A DNA stretch of 64,000 nt from Acidithiobacillus marinus. Its GTDB lineage: Bacteria > Pseudomonadota > Gammaproteobacteria > Acidithiobacillales > Acidithiobacillaceae. Each line of letters begins with the position of its first letter. Position 1 is the first letter of the stretch. The DNA is taken from contig NZ_MXAV01000033.1 of assembly GCF_002847505.1 (NCBI RefSeq), positions 62,001 through 126,000 on the forward strand. The letters are read 5' to 3'. Shown here piece after piece: positions 48,819-57,088 of the stretch. The notes beneath the pieces were generated by a model. The model had not been told where the DNA came from and did no database searches. It was given only the letters and a program-made list of their open reading frames with translations. Position numbers and translations under genes: made by a program.

Positions 48819-48987
48819 CCTCCCAGTGGGTATCGCTGTAGCGTTCTGCTGCGCTGTGAATTTCCAGTGCTGCGATGAGATGGGCCAGGGTTTCGCCTTC
48901 CTGATCACTGAGTGGCTGTAAAAAAGCCAGCTGTTCCGGGCTGCTGTTGAGGCTCTCGGCAATGGCGCGCAATATGGTGTCCTGCAT
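48811..48987 (-). CDS. Small acidic protein of unknown function between dapF and DUF484
   Basis: A 58-aa open frame (starts MQDTILRAIAESLNSSPEQL, ends SDTHWEDD) with GGGAGA 9 nt before the ATG. It fills the gap between dapF (18 nt away) and the DUF484 gene, overlapping the latter's ATG by 8 nt, a typical coupled arrangement. It is predicted mainly helical with about twelve acidic residues. Codon use looks like its neighbours. No family was recognised. Position, ribosome site and overlap are the evidence. Confidence 0.65.
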   Translation of the reverse strand: MQDTILRAIAESLNSSPEQLAFLQPLSDQEGETLAHLIAALEIHSAAERYSDTHWEDD

Positions 48988-49005
48988 GACTGGATTCTCC
49001 CTTTG

Positions 49006-49878
49006 CTATTGGGCGGTCTGTCTGGATGGCCAGGTGCCGTCAAAAACCACCCGGACCGGTCCCGTCATCATAACCGCTTGTCCGGGTCCTGCCCATTGGA
49101 TGGACAAGCGCCCCCCCGGCAGATCCACGGCAACCTGTTCGTCCAACTCGCCCCAGCGGATACCGGCCACCACCGCAGCGCAGGCATTGCTGCCGCAGGC
49201 CAGGGTTTCTCCTGCCCCCCGTTCCCAGACTCGCAGACGAATGTGGGTACGGTCGCAGATTTCCATGAAGCCGACATTGCAGCGTTCCGGAAAGTCCGGA
49301 TGATTTTCGATTTTTGGCCCGAGTTGAGTGACCGGTGCTTCGCGGACATCGGGCACGCGCAGCACGGCATGAGGATTGCCCATGCTCAAGGCGGCCATGC
49401 GCAGGGTGTCATGATCTACTTCCAGCAGGTATTCCGGGCCTTCTTCCGCTGCTCGCAAGGGGATCTGTTCGGGAGCGAAGCGCGGGGCACCCATATTCAC
49501 CAGTACCTCATCATTTTCCAGAATCTGCAGTTGCATCTGCCCGGCCCGGGTTTCTACCTGAATAATGGCTTTGTCGCTGAGCCCGGCCCGACGCACAAAT
49601 ACCGCAAAGCAGCGCGCCCCATTTCCGCACTGGGTCACTTCACTACCATCCGCATTGAAAATGCGGTAACGAAAATCGCAATCCGGGGATTCGGGTTTTT
49701 CTACCAGCAGAATCTGGTCGCAACCGATGCCAAAGTGGCGGTCCGCTATGGCGCGGATCTGTTCTGGCGATAAATGAATTGTTTGGCGAATGCCATCCAG
49801 TACGACAAAATCATTGCCCAGACCCTGCATTTTGGTGAAATGCAGGACGCTATCAGAATGGGGTTGCAGAGCTTCCAT
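49006..49878 (-). CDS. dapF: Diaminopimelate epimerase
   Basis: Converts LL- to meso-diaminopimelate for lysine and peptidoglycan. The 290 aa contain FTKMQGLGNDFVVLD, the first catalytic Cys in TQCGNGARCFA and the second in LACGSNACAAV, plus the GNPHAVL substrate segment. Both Cys are present. A shorter start further into the N-terminus is possible, but the 290-aa form is only slightly longer than usual. It heads the dapF-ORF58-DUF484-xerC-hslV-hslU run. Confidence 0.96.
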   Translation of the reverse strand: MEALQPHSDSVLHFTKMQGLGNDFVVLDGIRQTIHLSPEQIRAIADRHFGIGCDQILLVEKPESPDCDFRYRIFNADGSEVTQCGNGARCFAVFVRRAGLSDKAIIQVETRAGQMQLQILENDEVLVNMGAPRFAPEQIPLRAAEEGPEYLLEVDHDTLRMAALSMGNPHAVLRVPDVREAPVTQLGPKIENHPDFPERCNVGFMEICDRTHIRLRVWERGAGETLACGSNACAAVVAGIRWGELDEQVAVDLPGGRLSIQWAGPGQAVMMTGPVRVVFDGTWPSRQTAQ

Positions 49879-50035
49879 GAAGTAAAGTGTAACACGGTGC
49901 AGCGGTAATTGCTTCGCTGGATAGGTCGCAAGGCGTCCACACTGCCTTCTGCTGAGGTCTTTTCAGTAGTATGGGCGACTTTCGGCAAACGTGGATGCCT
50001 ACCAGGGGGCAGTATCGCCGGTGAATCCTGGGCAA

Positions 50036-50062
50036 ATAAAAAAGCCTAGCAAGTCAGCTAGG
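50036..50062 (-). terminator. Rho-independent terminator of tRNA-Gln(CTG)
   Basis: On the minus strand GCCTAGC pairs with GCTAGGC around a 6-nt loop and is followed by TTTTTTATTT, 7 nt beyond the tRNA 3' end. It insulates the downstream dapF operon. Confidence 0.9.
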
Positions 50063-50069
50063 CCTGTTG

Positions 50070-50144
50070 TTGGCTGGGGAACGTGGATTCGAACCACGGT
50101 TAGCGGAGTCAGAGTCCGCTGTCCTGCCGCTAGACGATTCCCCA
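50070..50144 (-). tRNA. tRNA-Gln (CTG)
   Basis: A cloverleaf on the minus strand with encoded CCA. The acceptor TGGGGAA pairs with TTCCCCA (U1:A72), G73. The anticodon loop CTCTGAC gives CTG. The T-arm GTGG-TTCGAATC-CAC is intact. It is a second glutamine isoacceptor; the TTG one is at 30346. Confidence 0.96.
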
Positions 50145-50256
50145 AGAGTGGGCGCGATGATAGCCACGAGCTGACTCTTCTGTCAAATTCTGTGGCGGTT
50201 ATGGAGATATTTTGGAATGGTAATGTGATTATTTCGCCGACGTTGTAAAAAGGGTG

Positions 50257-50296
50257 TTGTCAAAATGTTGCAAAGCACCCACACCGATGCTATAAC
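50257..50296 (+). promoter_or_regulatory. Porin promoter with Pho-box-like direct repeats
   Basis: TTGCAA (50268-50273) and TATAAC (50291-50296), 17 nt apart, form a good sigma-70 pair. TTGTCAA (50257-50263) and TTGCAAA (50268-50274) are 11 nt apart, the repeat period of PhoB boxes, and the second overlaps the -35, where PhoB sites usually lie. The match to the CTGTCAT consensus is partial. Confidence 0.55.
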
Positions 50297-50341
50297 TTGC
50301 AGCGTAGTATCCAGACAATGCTCTCGAGGAGGAGCCTTATC

Positions 50342-51628
50342 ATGAAAAAGAATCTTATCGCTTTGGCCGTTGCGGCCGCAGTTTTGGTGCCTGGTGCAGC
50401 TTTTGCCGCAACCAGTGACACTTCCAGCAAAGTGTTTCTGCCTGAGAATTCTCAGGATACCGGTCCGATTCTGTACGGATATGCCCAGATTACCGGCAGT
50501 CAGCAGTTTGGTAGTTCTGGAAACGAAGGACTAGTTTTTGGTGCGCATCGTATCCGTCTTGGTGTGAAAGGCACCGCCGTGAAGGGTGTGACCTATAACT
50601 TCCAGTATAAGTGGGATGGCGCCTGGATGAGTGGCGGTTCTCTCCAAGGAGCCAGCAAATTTTTTCCGGGTGTTGAAGGTGAGTCCGGAGTACAGGATGC
50701 AGAAATTAACTTCGCTTTCATTCCTGAGGTACAGCTGAAAGTTGGTAAGTTCCGTGTGCCTGTGGGTATGGAGCGGACGCAGTTTGGTGGTGATGATTTG
50801 TGGTTTATCCAGCGTTCCATGAATCAATCTTTAGGCGCGGATCGTAGTGCTGGTGCCATGTTCCACAGTAAGGACGTGATGGGTACCGGTGTTTACTACA
50901 GCTTAGGTATTTTTGATAACCATTCATTGGATGGTAATAACGCCTTTACGCTTTTCGGTAATAATCCTTATGGAAAAGAATATGCCAACGTTGCTGTACC
51001 ATTTGGTGGTCCCAGTGCTTTAGGTGGTTCTTATGGCCAGACAAAAGTTGGCGGTATTCTTACGAACGGAACTGGTCGTTACCTTTTTGCGGGTATGGTC
51101 GGCTACAAGCTGAATCCGCTGCTGAATATCGAGCTGTCTGGTGCTCGTGCAGATACGCTTAATTCTGCCCCAGGCCTTGCAAAGCAAATCGACTCTTGGA
51201 ACGTCGGCGCTCGGGGTGGCTTGATGGGTTTGAAATATATGGCAGAGTACAGTCATGTGACCAGCTACCAAGGCATAGCGGGTTTGGGTGCTCAGGATTG
51301 GTATGTGGCATTGGCCGCTAACTTGCATCAGATGACCCTGACGCCGGATTGGTTGGATATCGAGCCAGCGTTCCGCTTTGAGCGCTTCAACTGGACGGGC
51401 GACAACAACCTAGGTAGCCTCAATAACTACACGATCGGTGTCAACTACTCCTTTAATCCCAACAATCCTTATGCGGCCCGTATTCAGGCTAACTATGTGA
51501 TTCCTCAGGGTGGTTCTATGTACCGCCAGGCATACCTTGGTCACGATGGTGCTTTTGGATCAGGTTCGGTGCCTGTCAATGGCTACATCTACAACACCAT
51601 GGTATTGCAGTTCCAGGCGGGTTTCTAA
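50342..51628 (+). CDS. OprO/OprP-type phosphate-selective porin
   Basis: From the ATG at 50342 (GGAGGAG upstream) it is 428 aa with a Sec signal peptide cleaved near AFA-A. The mature part is a 16-strand-type beta-barrel with alternating aromatic and Gly residues, YGYAQITG at the start, KVGKFRVPVGMERTQF and a terminal Phe (FQAGF) for BAM recognition. KFR-VP-G is typical of the phosphate-selective porin O/P family. Substrate selectivity is family-based. It has its own promoter and terminator. Confidence 0.9.
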   Translation: MKKNLIALAVAAAVLVPGAAFAATSDTSSKVFLPENSQDTGPILYGYAQITGSQQFGSSGNEGLVFGAHRIRLGVKGTAVKGVTYNFQYKWDGAWMSGGSLQGASKFFPGVEGESGVQDAEINFAFIPEVQLKVGKFRVPVGMERTQFGGDDLWFIQRSMNQSLGADRSAGAMFHSKDVMGTGVYYSLGIFDNHSLDGNNAFTLFGNNPYGKEYANVAVPFGGPSALGGSYGQTKVGGILTNGTGRYLFAGMVGYKLNPLLNIELSGARADTLNSAPGLAKQIDSWNVGARGGLMGLKYMAEYSHVTSYQGIAGLGAQDWYVALAANLHQMTLTPDWLDIEPAFRFERFNWTGDNNLGSLNNYTIGVNYSFNPNNPYAARIQANYVIPQGGSMYRQAYLGHDGAFGSGSVPVNGYIYNTMVLQFQAGF

Positions 51629-51665
51629 GTTAAAGTTATTCCCGGGCGGCTTCGGCCGCTCTCTT

Positions 51666-51690
51666 GCCGCCCCTTTTGGGGCGGTTTTTA
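51666..51690 (+). terminator. Rho-independent terminator after the porin gene
   Basis: CCGCCCC pairs with GGGGCGG around TTTT and is followed by TTTTTATTT, 38 nt after the stop codon. A second palindrome, GCGGCTTCGGCCGC, precedes it. Confidence 0.92.
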
Positions 51691-51782
51691 TTTGCATTTT
51701 CGACAGGATACCGTTATAAGAAAACCCGCTGCGGGGTAGCAGGTGCCCGCGTTTTTTCTTATGACCGTTTTGAGGAATATCA

Positions 51783-53606
51783 GTGGCTCGTCAAATCCGT
51801 AACATCGCTATCATCGCTCACGTTGACCATGGCAAAACCACCCTGGTGGACCAGTTGCTCCGTCAGTCCGGTACATTTGCCGCCCACCAGCAGGTGGAAG
51901 AGCGGGTGATGGACAGCAATGACCTGGAAAAGGAACGGGGCATTACCATCATGGCCAAGAATACGGCGGTGCAGTGGGGGGACACCCACATCAACATCGT
52001 CGATACGCCTGGACACGCCGATTTTGGTGCGGAAGTGGAGCGGGTACTGGGCATGGTGGATGGCGTGCTGCTGCTGGTGGACGCGGTGGAAGGCCCCATG
52101 CCCCAGACCCGTTTTGTGACCCGCAAGGCCCTGGAGCTGGGTTTGAAACCTATTGTGGTCATCAACAAGGTGGACCGCCCAGGTGCCCGTCCAGACTATG
52201 TGATCAGTGCCACTTTTGACTTGTTCGACAAGCTGGGTGCTACCGAAGATCAGCTCGATTTTCCGGTGATTTACGCTTCCGGTCTGCAAGGGTATGCGGG
52301 AGAGAATCCCGATGTGCGTTCGGGCGACATGAAACCCCTCTTTGAACTGATTCTATCTCACGTCCATGCCCCGGAAGGCGATTCCGAAGGCCCGCTGCAA
52401 ATGCAAATTGCCGATCTGGATTACTCCAGCTATGTGGGTCGGATTGCCATTGGCCGCATCCGTCGGGGGTCCATGAAGCCGGGCCAGGATATCGTCCTGA
52501 TTCACGGAGTGGATCAGACCCAGACCAAGGCGCGTATCCTGCAGTTGCTGGGCTTTGACGGGCTCAAGCGGGTACCTTGGGAAGCGGCCACGGTAGGCGA
52601 CATTGTGGCGGTAACGGGTATTGAAGAGCCCTCCATTGGTGCCACCATTGCTGCGCCTGAAGCCCCCGAAGCCCTGCCCTGGAAGCCTATTGATGAGCCA
52701 ACCCTGAATATGACTTTTCAGGTGAATACCAGTCCTTTTGCCGGTCGGGAAGGCAAGTTCGTCACCAGTCGCCAGTTACGCGACCGCTTGTACAAGGAAC
52801 TGCTCATCAACGTGGCGCTGCGCGTCGAAGATACGGACAATGCCGATATATTCATGGTGTCCGGTCGTGGCGAGCTGCATCTGACCATTCTCATTGAAAA
52901 CATGCGGCGCGAAGGCTACGAGCTGGCCGTTTCCCGCCCCCGGGTGATCCAGCGGCAGGTGGATGGCGTCTGGGAAGAACCCTATGAGGCGCTGACGGTG
53001 GATGTGGAAGAAACCCATCAGGGCACCATCATGGAGCGCCTGGGCATTCGTCGTGGGGAGTTGCAGGATATGATCCCTGATGGTCGTGGCCGGGTGCGCT
53101 TGGAATACAAAATTCCAGCGCGGGGTCTGATTGGTTTCCACACGGAGTTTTTGACAGCGACATCGGGTACCGGCGTTATCAGCCATATTTTTGATGGCTA
53201 CGGCCCGGTCAAAGGCAGTATTCCAGCCCGGAACAATGGCGTGCTGATTTCGGCGGAAGAAGGCGAGGCCGTGGGTTTTGCCCTCTTCAACCTGCAGGAT
53301 CGGGGCCGGATGTTTGTCAGCCCCGGCGACAAGGTGTACGAAGGCATGGTGATTGGTATCCACAGCCGCGACAATGATCTGGTGGTCAATCCCCTCAAGG
53401 AAAAGAAACTGACCAACATGCGTGCTTCAGGTTCTGATGAAAACATCATGCTCACCCCTCCGGTTAAAATGACCCTGGAAGCGGCAGTGGAATTTATTGC
53501 CGATGACGAACTGGTGGAGGCGACCCCCCAGTCCATCCGCATCCGCAAGCGTTATCTTACCGAGAATGAGCGCAAGAAGGCGGCACGCGGCGGTGGCGGT
53601 AACTGA
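51783..53606 (+). CDS. typA: Ribosome-associated GTPase BipA/TypA
   Basis: Translation-factor-like GTPase involved in 50S assembly and stress adaptation. The 607 aa begin with GTG and contain [15 protein letters not shown] (G1), RGITIMAKN (G2), DTPGHADFG (G3) and [10 protein letters not shown] (G4), then domain II, EF-G-like domains III and V, and the BipA-specific C-terminal domain ([23 protein letters not shown]-like [11 protein letters not shown]). No frameshift is seen. It is monocistronic after the porin terminator. Confidence 0.97.
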   Translation: MARQIRNIAIIAHVDHGKTTLVDQLLRQSGTFAAHQQVEERVMDSNDLEKERGITIMAKNTAVQWGDTHINIVDTPGHADFGAEVERVLGMVDGVLLLVDAVEGPMPQTRFVTRKALELGLKPIVVINKVDRPGARPDYVISATFDLFDKLGATEDQLDFPVIYASGLQGYAGENPDVRSGDMKPLFELILSHVHAPEGDSEGPLQMQIADLDYSSYVGRIAIGRIRRGSMKPGQDIVLIHGVDQTQTKARILQLLGFDGLKRVPWEAATVGDIVAVTGIEEPSIGATIAAPEAPEALPWKPIDEPTLNMTFQVNTSPFAGREGKFVTSRQLRDRLYKELLINVALRVEDTDNADIFMVSGRGELHLTILIENMRREGYELAVSRPRVIQRQVDGVWEEPYEALTVDVEETHQGTIMERLGIRRGELQDMIPDGRGRVRLEYKIPARGLIGFHTEFLTATSGTGVISHIFDGYGPVKGSIPARNNGVLISAEEGEAVGFALFNLQDRGRMFVSPGDKVYEGMVIGIHSRDNDLVVNPLKEKKLTNMRASGSDENIMLTPPVKMTLEAAVEFIADDELVEATPQSIRIRKRYLTENERKKAARGGGGN

Positions 53607-53731
53607 TTTTTCCAGACAGATGGCGCTGGCCTGATGTTCAGGACAGCGTTGTCGTTGGGATTTGGCAGGGGGTTGTAAATAGGTTGCAGAGCGGTTTTTG
53701 TGACCTGACCCTGCTGTCTGCCTGATACTGA

Positions 53732-54334
53732 TTAGGCCTGTTTTTCCAGGGTGATCAGTCTGAACCATCCTCCTATGGCGGCGGGTTCGTCATGAACGCA
53801 GTGTAATTCCGGTCGTCCTGCCAAAACATCTTCAAAAGTAATATCTGTATGGGTGGCAATGGCACCCGCCAGTCTTCCCAGACCTCGCCTTAACCAGGCT
53901 TTCTGGCCAGGACGCAAAAATTTGTCGAGCAGCAGTATGCGACCATGGGGCTTGAGAACCCGGCTGGCTTCGGCCAGGGCCTGTTCGGCATGGGGAACGA
54001 CCGCCAGAATCAGATGCATGACCACAAAATCGAAAGAGGCATCGGCAAAAGGCAAGCTTTCAGCATCGGCCCGGGCCAAAGGAATGCTGGGCTGCAGATC
54101 TTGCGCACGACGCAGCATGGCGTGGGTCAAGTCAATACCCACGGCGCTACAGTGGGCGGGTAGGAAAGGAATGTCTAGTCCGGTGCCAATACCATCAATC
54201 AGTACCTGACAGGATGTGTCCTGGGGAATCTGGCGGAGACTGCGTTTTCGCAGGGGCTCGGAAAAACCGCGTACCGCCCGATCATATATCGGCGCCCAGA
54301 TGCCGTAGGCGCGCTGCAAGCTGCTCCGACTCAA
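53732..54334 (-). CDS. Class I SAM-dependent methyltransferase (UbiE/PmtA-like)
   Basis: A 200-aa protein with YGIWAPIYDRAVRGF at the start, motif I variant LIDGIGTGLDIPFLP, acidic AVGIDLTHAMLRRAQ, then LPFADASFDFVVMHLIL and RVLKPHGRILLLDKF. This is the UbiE/PmtA layout (menaquinone/ubiquinone or phosphatidylethanolamine methylation). The substrate is not determinable from the sequence. Its start overlaps the apaG stop by 4 nt, so it is expressed with apaG. Confidence 0.85.
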   Translation of the reverse strand: MSRSSLQRAYGIWAPIYDRAVRGFSEPLRKRSLRQIPQDTSCQVLIDGIGTGLDIPFLPAHCSAVGIDLTHAMLRRAQDLQPSIPLARADAESLPFADASFDFVVMHLILAVVPHAEQALAEASRVLKPHGRILLLDKFLRPGQKAWLRRGLGRLAGAIATHTDITFEDVLAGRPELHCVHDEPAAIGGWFRLITLEKQA

Positions 54335-54714
54335 TGAAAAACCGTCGCGACGGCCAAACGAAAGGCGGGGATGGGGCTTTCAAAGTTTTCTCCATCGGCG
54401 GTTACCCACTCATAACTGCCGTGCATGCTGCCCACCGGGGTAGGAAGCACTGAACCGCTGGAGTAGCGAAAGCGTTGTCCCGGCTGCAATACGGGTTGTT
54501 CACCAACAACCCCTGGCCCCTGCACTTCCTGCACGCGGCCCTCGGCATCGGTAATGATCCAATGCCGATTGAGTAACTGGGCGGTTTCGGGGCCGTGGTT
54601 TTCGATGGTGATCTGATAGGCAAACGCGTAATGAGCCTGTTCAGGGCTGGATTGCTCGGGAAGATAGCGGGTTTCGACGCTGATCTGGATATCCGTGGGG
54701 GTTTTATCGGTCAT
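54331..54714 (-). CDS. apaG: ApaG protein
   Basis: A 127-aa single-domain protein with a fibronectin-III-like fold: YAFAYQITIENHG, RHWIITDAEGRVQEVQGPGVVG and GSMHGSYEWVTADG, all characteristic ApaG blocks. The molecular function is not settled; it is often linked to apaH (diadenosine tetraphosphatase), which is not present here. It lies downstream of yhbY with a 100-nt gap that contains a possible terminator (AGGGCCC/GGGTCCT). Confidence 0.95.
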   Translation of the reverse strand: MTDKTPTDIQISVETRYLPEQSSPEQAHYAFAYQITIENHGPETAQLLNRHWIITDAEGRVQEVQGPGVVGEQPVLQPGQRFRYSSGSVLPTPVGSMHGSYEWVTADGENFESPIPAFRLAVATVFH

Positions 54715-54817
54715 GATGCTGCTCCGGGCCGTGGGCCGGTAGATTGTTCAGGAACAGTCTAGCGATGACGGTGCTGACTGCCAAGCCGTGAAATAGGACC
54801 CACTTCATAGCGGGCCC

Positions 54818-55120
54818 TTATTTTATCGGCGTTGGGTCGATTTGCTGGGTTTGGGCGGGGCGGGCGCGGAATAAAATGAGTATGCGTCCGATACGCCCGA
54901 CCGCTTCGGCGTGACTGCGCGCACAGAGGGTTTCGACCATGCTATCGCGGGCGGCGTGCTCCAGCTGGGGCAGGCGAAGCTTGATGAGTTCATGGGCATC
55001 CAGAGCCACCTCTAGCTCGGCGAGGAGGGCGTCTGTCAGCCCCTGTGCGCCAATCATGACCACCGGTTTGAGGGCATGAGCCTGACCGCGCAGGTTTTGT
55101 CTTTGTTTGGCGTCCAGCAT
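54818..55120 (-). CDS. yhbY: YhbY (CRS1-YhbY/CRM) RNA-binding protein
   Basis: A 100-aa single CRM-domain protein associated with pre-50S ribosomes. It shows LRGQAHALKPVVMIGAQGLTDALLAELEVALDAHELIKLR in family pattern (key elements are the GAQGLT loop and the HELIKL strand). The ATG at 55120 follows GAGG by 5 nt and is preferred to the upstream frame from 55147. It is divergent from rlmE, an arrangement shared with many proteobacteria. Confidence 0.93.
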   Translation of the reverse strand: MLDAKQRQNLRGQAHALKPVVMIGAQGLTDALLAELEVALDAHELIKLRLPQLEHAARDSMVETLCARSHAEAVGRIGRILILFRARPAQTQQIDPTPIK

Positions 55121-55208
55121 GGTATCCTCGTCAGGTAGTCGTTTCAAAAAAGGTGGAAGGGAGTGTACGTTTGCGCGATGCAGTGGTCAAAGGGTGGAGG
55201 ATGGCGTT

Positions 55209-55868
55209 GTGGCGAGAAGTAAATCCAGTGAAAAATGGCTGAAAGAACATTTTCGGGACGTGTTTGTCCAGCGCGCCATGAAAGAGGGCTATCGTTCCCG
55301 GGCGGCCTATAAATTGCTGGAAATCCAGGAAAAAGATCGCATCATTCGGCCCGGCATGCGGATTCTGGATGTGGGTGCAGCACCCGGAGGCTGGACCCAG
55401 GTGGCCGCTCCCCTGATTGGCCGGCAGGGCCGACTGGTGGCTGTGGACCGTTTGCCCATGGACCCGGTGGCCGACGCCACGGTGATTTGCGGTGATGTGT
55501 ACGAAGATGCGGTGATCGCCGCCTGTCGCGAAGCCCTGCCCGAAGGCGCGGATCTCATCATGAGTGATATGGCGCCCAATATGTCCGGCATTGCCAGTGT
55601 GGATCAGGCGCGTGCCATTGATCTGGCAGAGCTGGCCCTGGACATGGCGCAGCGCTGGTTGCGACCGGGTGGGACTTTGCTGATCAAAGTATTTATGGGC
55701 TCCGGCGCCGAAGAATTACGCCGCGCCCTGCGCAAGGATTTCAAAAAAATTGTGGTGCGCAAGCCCGAAGCCTCCCGCGCCCGTTCGACGGAACAATACT
55801 GGCTGGCGTTGGATTTTCAGGGGCTTGCCCAGGAAAGGTTGGACAAGCTGCCTGCGAGTTCCCTATAA
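55209..55868 (+). CDS. rlmE: 23S rRNA (uridine-2552-2'-O)-methyltransferase
   Basis: FtsJ/RrmJ, which methylates U2552 in assembled 50S. From the GTG at 55209 it is 219 aa; GGAGG lies 8 nt upstream. It has RSRAAYKLLEIQEKD (with the first catalytic Lys), the SAM site ILDVGAAPGGW, catalytic Asp in LIMSDMAPNMSG and LIKVFMGSGAE (Lys). An upstream in-frame extension (to 55107) overlaps yhbY and is rejected. FtsH, its usual downstream partner, is absent; tRNA-Arg follows instead. Confidence 0.96.
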   Translation: MARSKSSEKWLKEHFRDVFVQRAMKEGYRSRAAYKLLEIQEKDRIIRPGMRILDVGAAPGGWTQVAAPLIGRQGRLVAVDRLPMDPVADATVICGDVYEDAVIAACREALPEGADLIMSDMAPNMSGIASVDQARAIDLAELALDMAQRWLRPGGTLLIKVFMGSGAEELRRALRKDFKKIVVRKPEASRARSTEQYWLALDFQGLAQERLDKLPASSL

Positions 55869-55869
55869 T
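55840..55869 (+). promoter_or_regulatory. tRNA-Arg promoter inside the 3' end of rlmE
   Basis: TGGACA (55840-55845) and a perfect TATAAT (55864-55869) are 18 nt apart and lie about 10 nt before the tRNA 5' end. The -10 overlaps the rlmE stop codon. Confidence 0.75.
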
Positions 55870-55878
55870 CTGCGGCAC

Positions 55879-55955
55879 GCGCAGTTAGCTCAGCTGGATA
55901 GAGTGTCGGCCTCCGAAGCCGAAGGTCACTGGTTCGAATCCAGTACTGCGCACCA
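55879..55955 (+). tRNA. tRNA-Arg (CCG)
   Basis: A cloverleaf with encoded CCA. The acceptor GCGCAGT pairs with ACTGCGC, A73. The anticodon loop CTCCGAA gives CCG, and the T-arm CTGG-TTCGAATC-CAG is intact. Confidence 0.97.
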
Positions 55956-55980
55956 ATATAATCAACGTGTTACAAGATAG

Positions 55981-56002
55981 CTGGCTGCGTGCCAGTTTTT
56001 TT
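55981..56002 (+). terminator. Rho-independent terminator of tRNA-Arg
   Basis: CTGGC pairs with GCCAG around TGCGT and is followed by seven T residues. Confidence 0.85.
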
Positions 56003-56216
56003 GTGTCCAAATGTTGCCATTAAGAACCCTGAATTTCGGGAGCAACCCCAAGTGAGGGGCCAACCTAGATCATGATACATGCGGAGCTCTGCCATGAAGC
56101 CGTCGAGGTCAGCGGATAGTCAAAACTATAGGGCGGTTTGAAACGGGATAGGCCGCTATTGTCAGGGTGGCTCAAACTAGGGTTCTATCGGTTTGATCTC
56201 GTAGCTCATGCTCCGG
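56003..56216. other. Non-coding stretch, possible IS-end remnant
   Basis: About 210 nt between the tRNA-Arg terminator and the sucrose phosphatase gene, with no convincing ORF. Phrases such as GGGCGGTTTGAAACGGGATAGG and GGGTGGCTCAAACTAGGG resemble the subterminal repeats of IS21-type elements, but no transposase is present. Confidence 0.3.
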
Positions 56217-57083
56217 TTAGTCGGACAATGCCATCCACCCGGCGGTTTCGGGAATATAATGCGCGAGTCCTTCCAGCACGCCGGCGGCATAGTAGCCATT
56301 CATGCTCAGGAAGCCGCCCTTAGCGATGTAAAGGGCATCGGGCAAGTCTGAAGCTGTTGCCAAGCGGAGGGCTTCTTCCTGTACTTCAGGGTGGGCGTTG
56401 GCCACCAGAATGGCGTGAATATGGCTTCCCAATACTTCCAGATCATTGCCTGAGTCTCCCGCAAAAACAGTACGTTCCGTAGGGTAGCTATACTGTTGCC
56501 CCAGAAACTCGACGGCATGGAGCTTGCTGGCGCTGTTGGGGAGAATATCCAGCAAGCGCGCGTTCGCCAGTTCATCTACGGACCAGATCAGTCGGGCGTT
56601 GACGCCGATGCCCCAGAGACGATGCTGGAGTTCTGTCTCGAGTGCTTCCCGATCCGCATCCAGCCCTACCTGATAACTGACCTTGAACACTCCCTGCTGG
56701 GCCGTTGGTTGCAGGGTGATGGCGGGGATATCCGCGAGCTCTTCGGCAATGTCCCCGTGGGTCATGCCTCCCCAATCGGGACCGATTTCGGCGGCCCAAT
56801 GGGTCCACGGCTGCCATTCTCCCTCGGCAAAGGTATAAATACTCGTGCCGACATCGCCAATAATGAAGTTTGGAGTGGGCAGTTGCCAGTGTTTGATGGC
56901 TTCGTGAATCAGATCCAGATGTCTTCCAGTAACCATAGCCAAGTGCACGGCGGGATGGGAGCAGAGCTGCCGGAAACGGGGTCGGGCCTCCGGACTTTCC
57001 GCTTGGCTGCCATTGGGAATCAAGGTGCGGTCCAGATCACAACAGAGCAATAAAGGCTGAATTTCAGCGTCGGGCTTGTGCAT
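56217..57083 (-). CDS. Sucrose-phosphate phosphatase (HAD family)
   Basis: Dephosphorylates sucrose-6F-phosphate to sucrose. The 288 aa have motif I LLCCDLDRTLIPN (the two catalytic Asp), motif II MVTGRH, a cap domain (about residues 90-180) and motif IV FAGDSGNDLEVLG, all intact. It begins 5 nt after the synthase stop, so it is the third gene of the invertase-SPS-SPP operon. It supplies the phosphatase activity that the synthase's own HAD domain appears to lack. Confidence 0.9.
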   Translation of the reverse strand: MHKPDAEIQPLLLCCDLDRTLIPNGSQAESPEARPRFRQLCSHPAVHLAMVTGRHLDLIHEAIKHWQLPTPNFIIGDVGTSIYTFAEGEWQPWTHWAAEIGPDWGGMTHGDIAEELADIPAITLQPTAQQGVFKVSYQVGLDADREALETELQHRLWGIGVNARLIWSVDELANARLLDILPNSASKLHAVEFLGQQYSYPTERTVFAGDSGNDLEVLGSHIHAILVANAHPEVQEEALRLATASDLPDALYIAKGGFLSMNGYYAAGVLEGLAHYIPETAGWMALSD

Positions 57084-57088
57084 GCTGC

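Noticed and set aside
49879-50035. Possible structured RNA between dapF and tRNA-Gln
   Set aside because: Checked by eye for the 4.5S RNA core sequence and found none; it is probably the dapF leader and promoter.
50171-50196. Pho-box-like CTGTCAA/CTGTGGC repeat upstream of the porin
   Set aside because: Spacing is 10 nt rather than 11 and it lies far upstream of the -35; the repeat at 50257-50274 is a better candidate.
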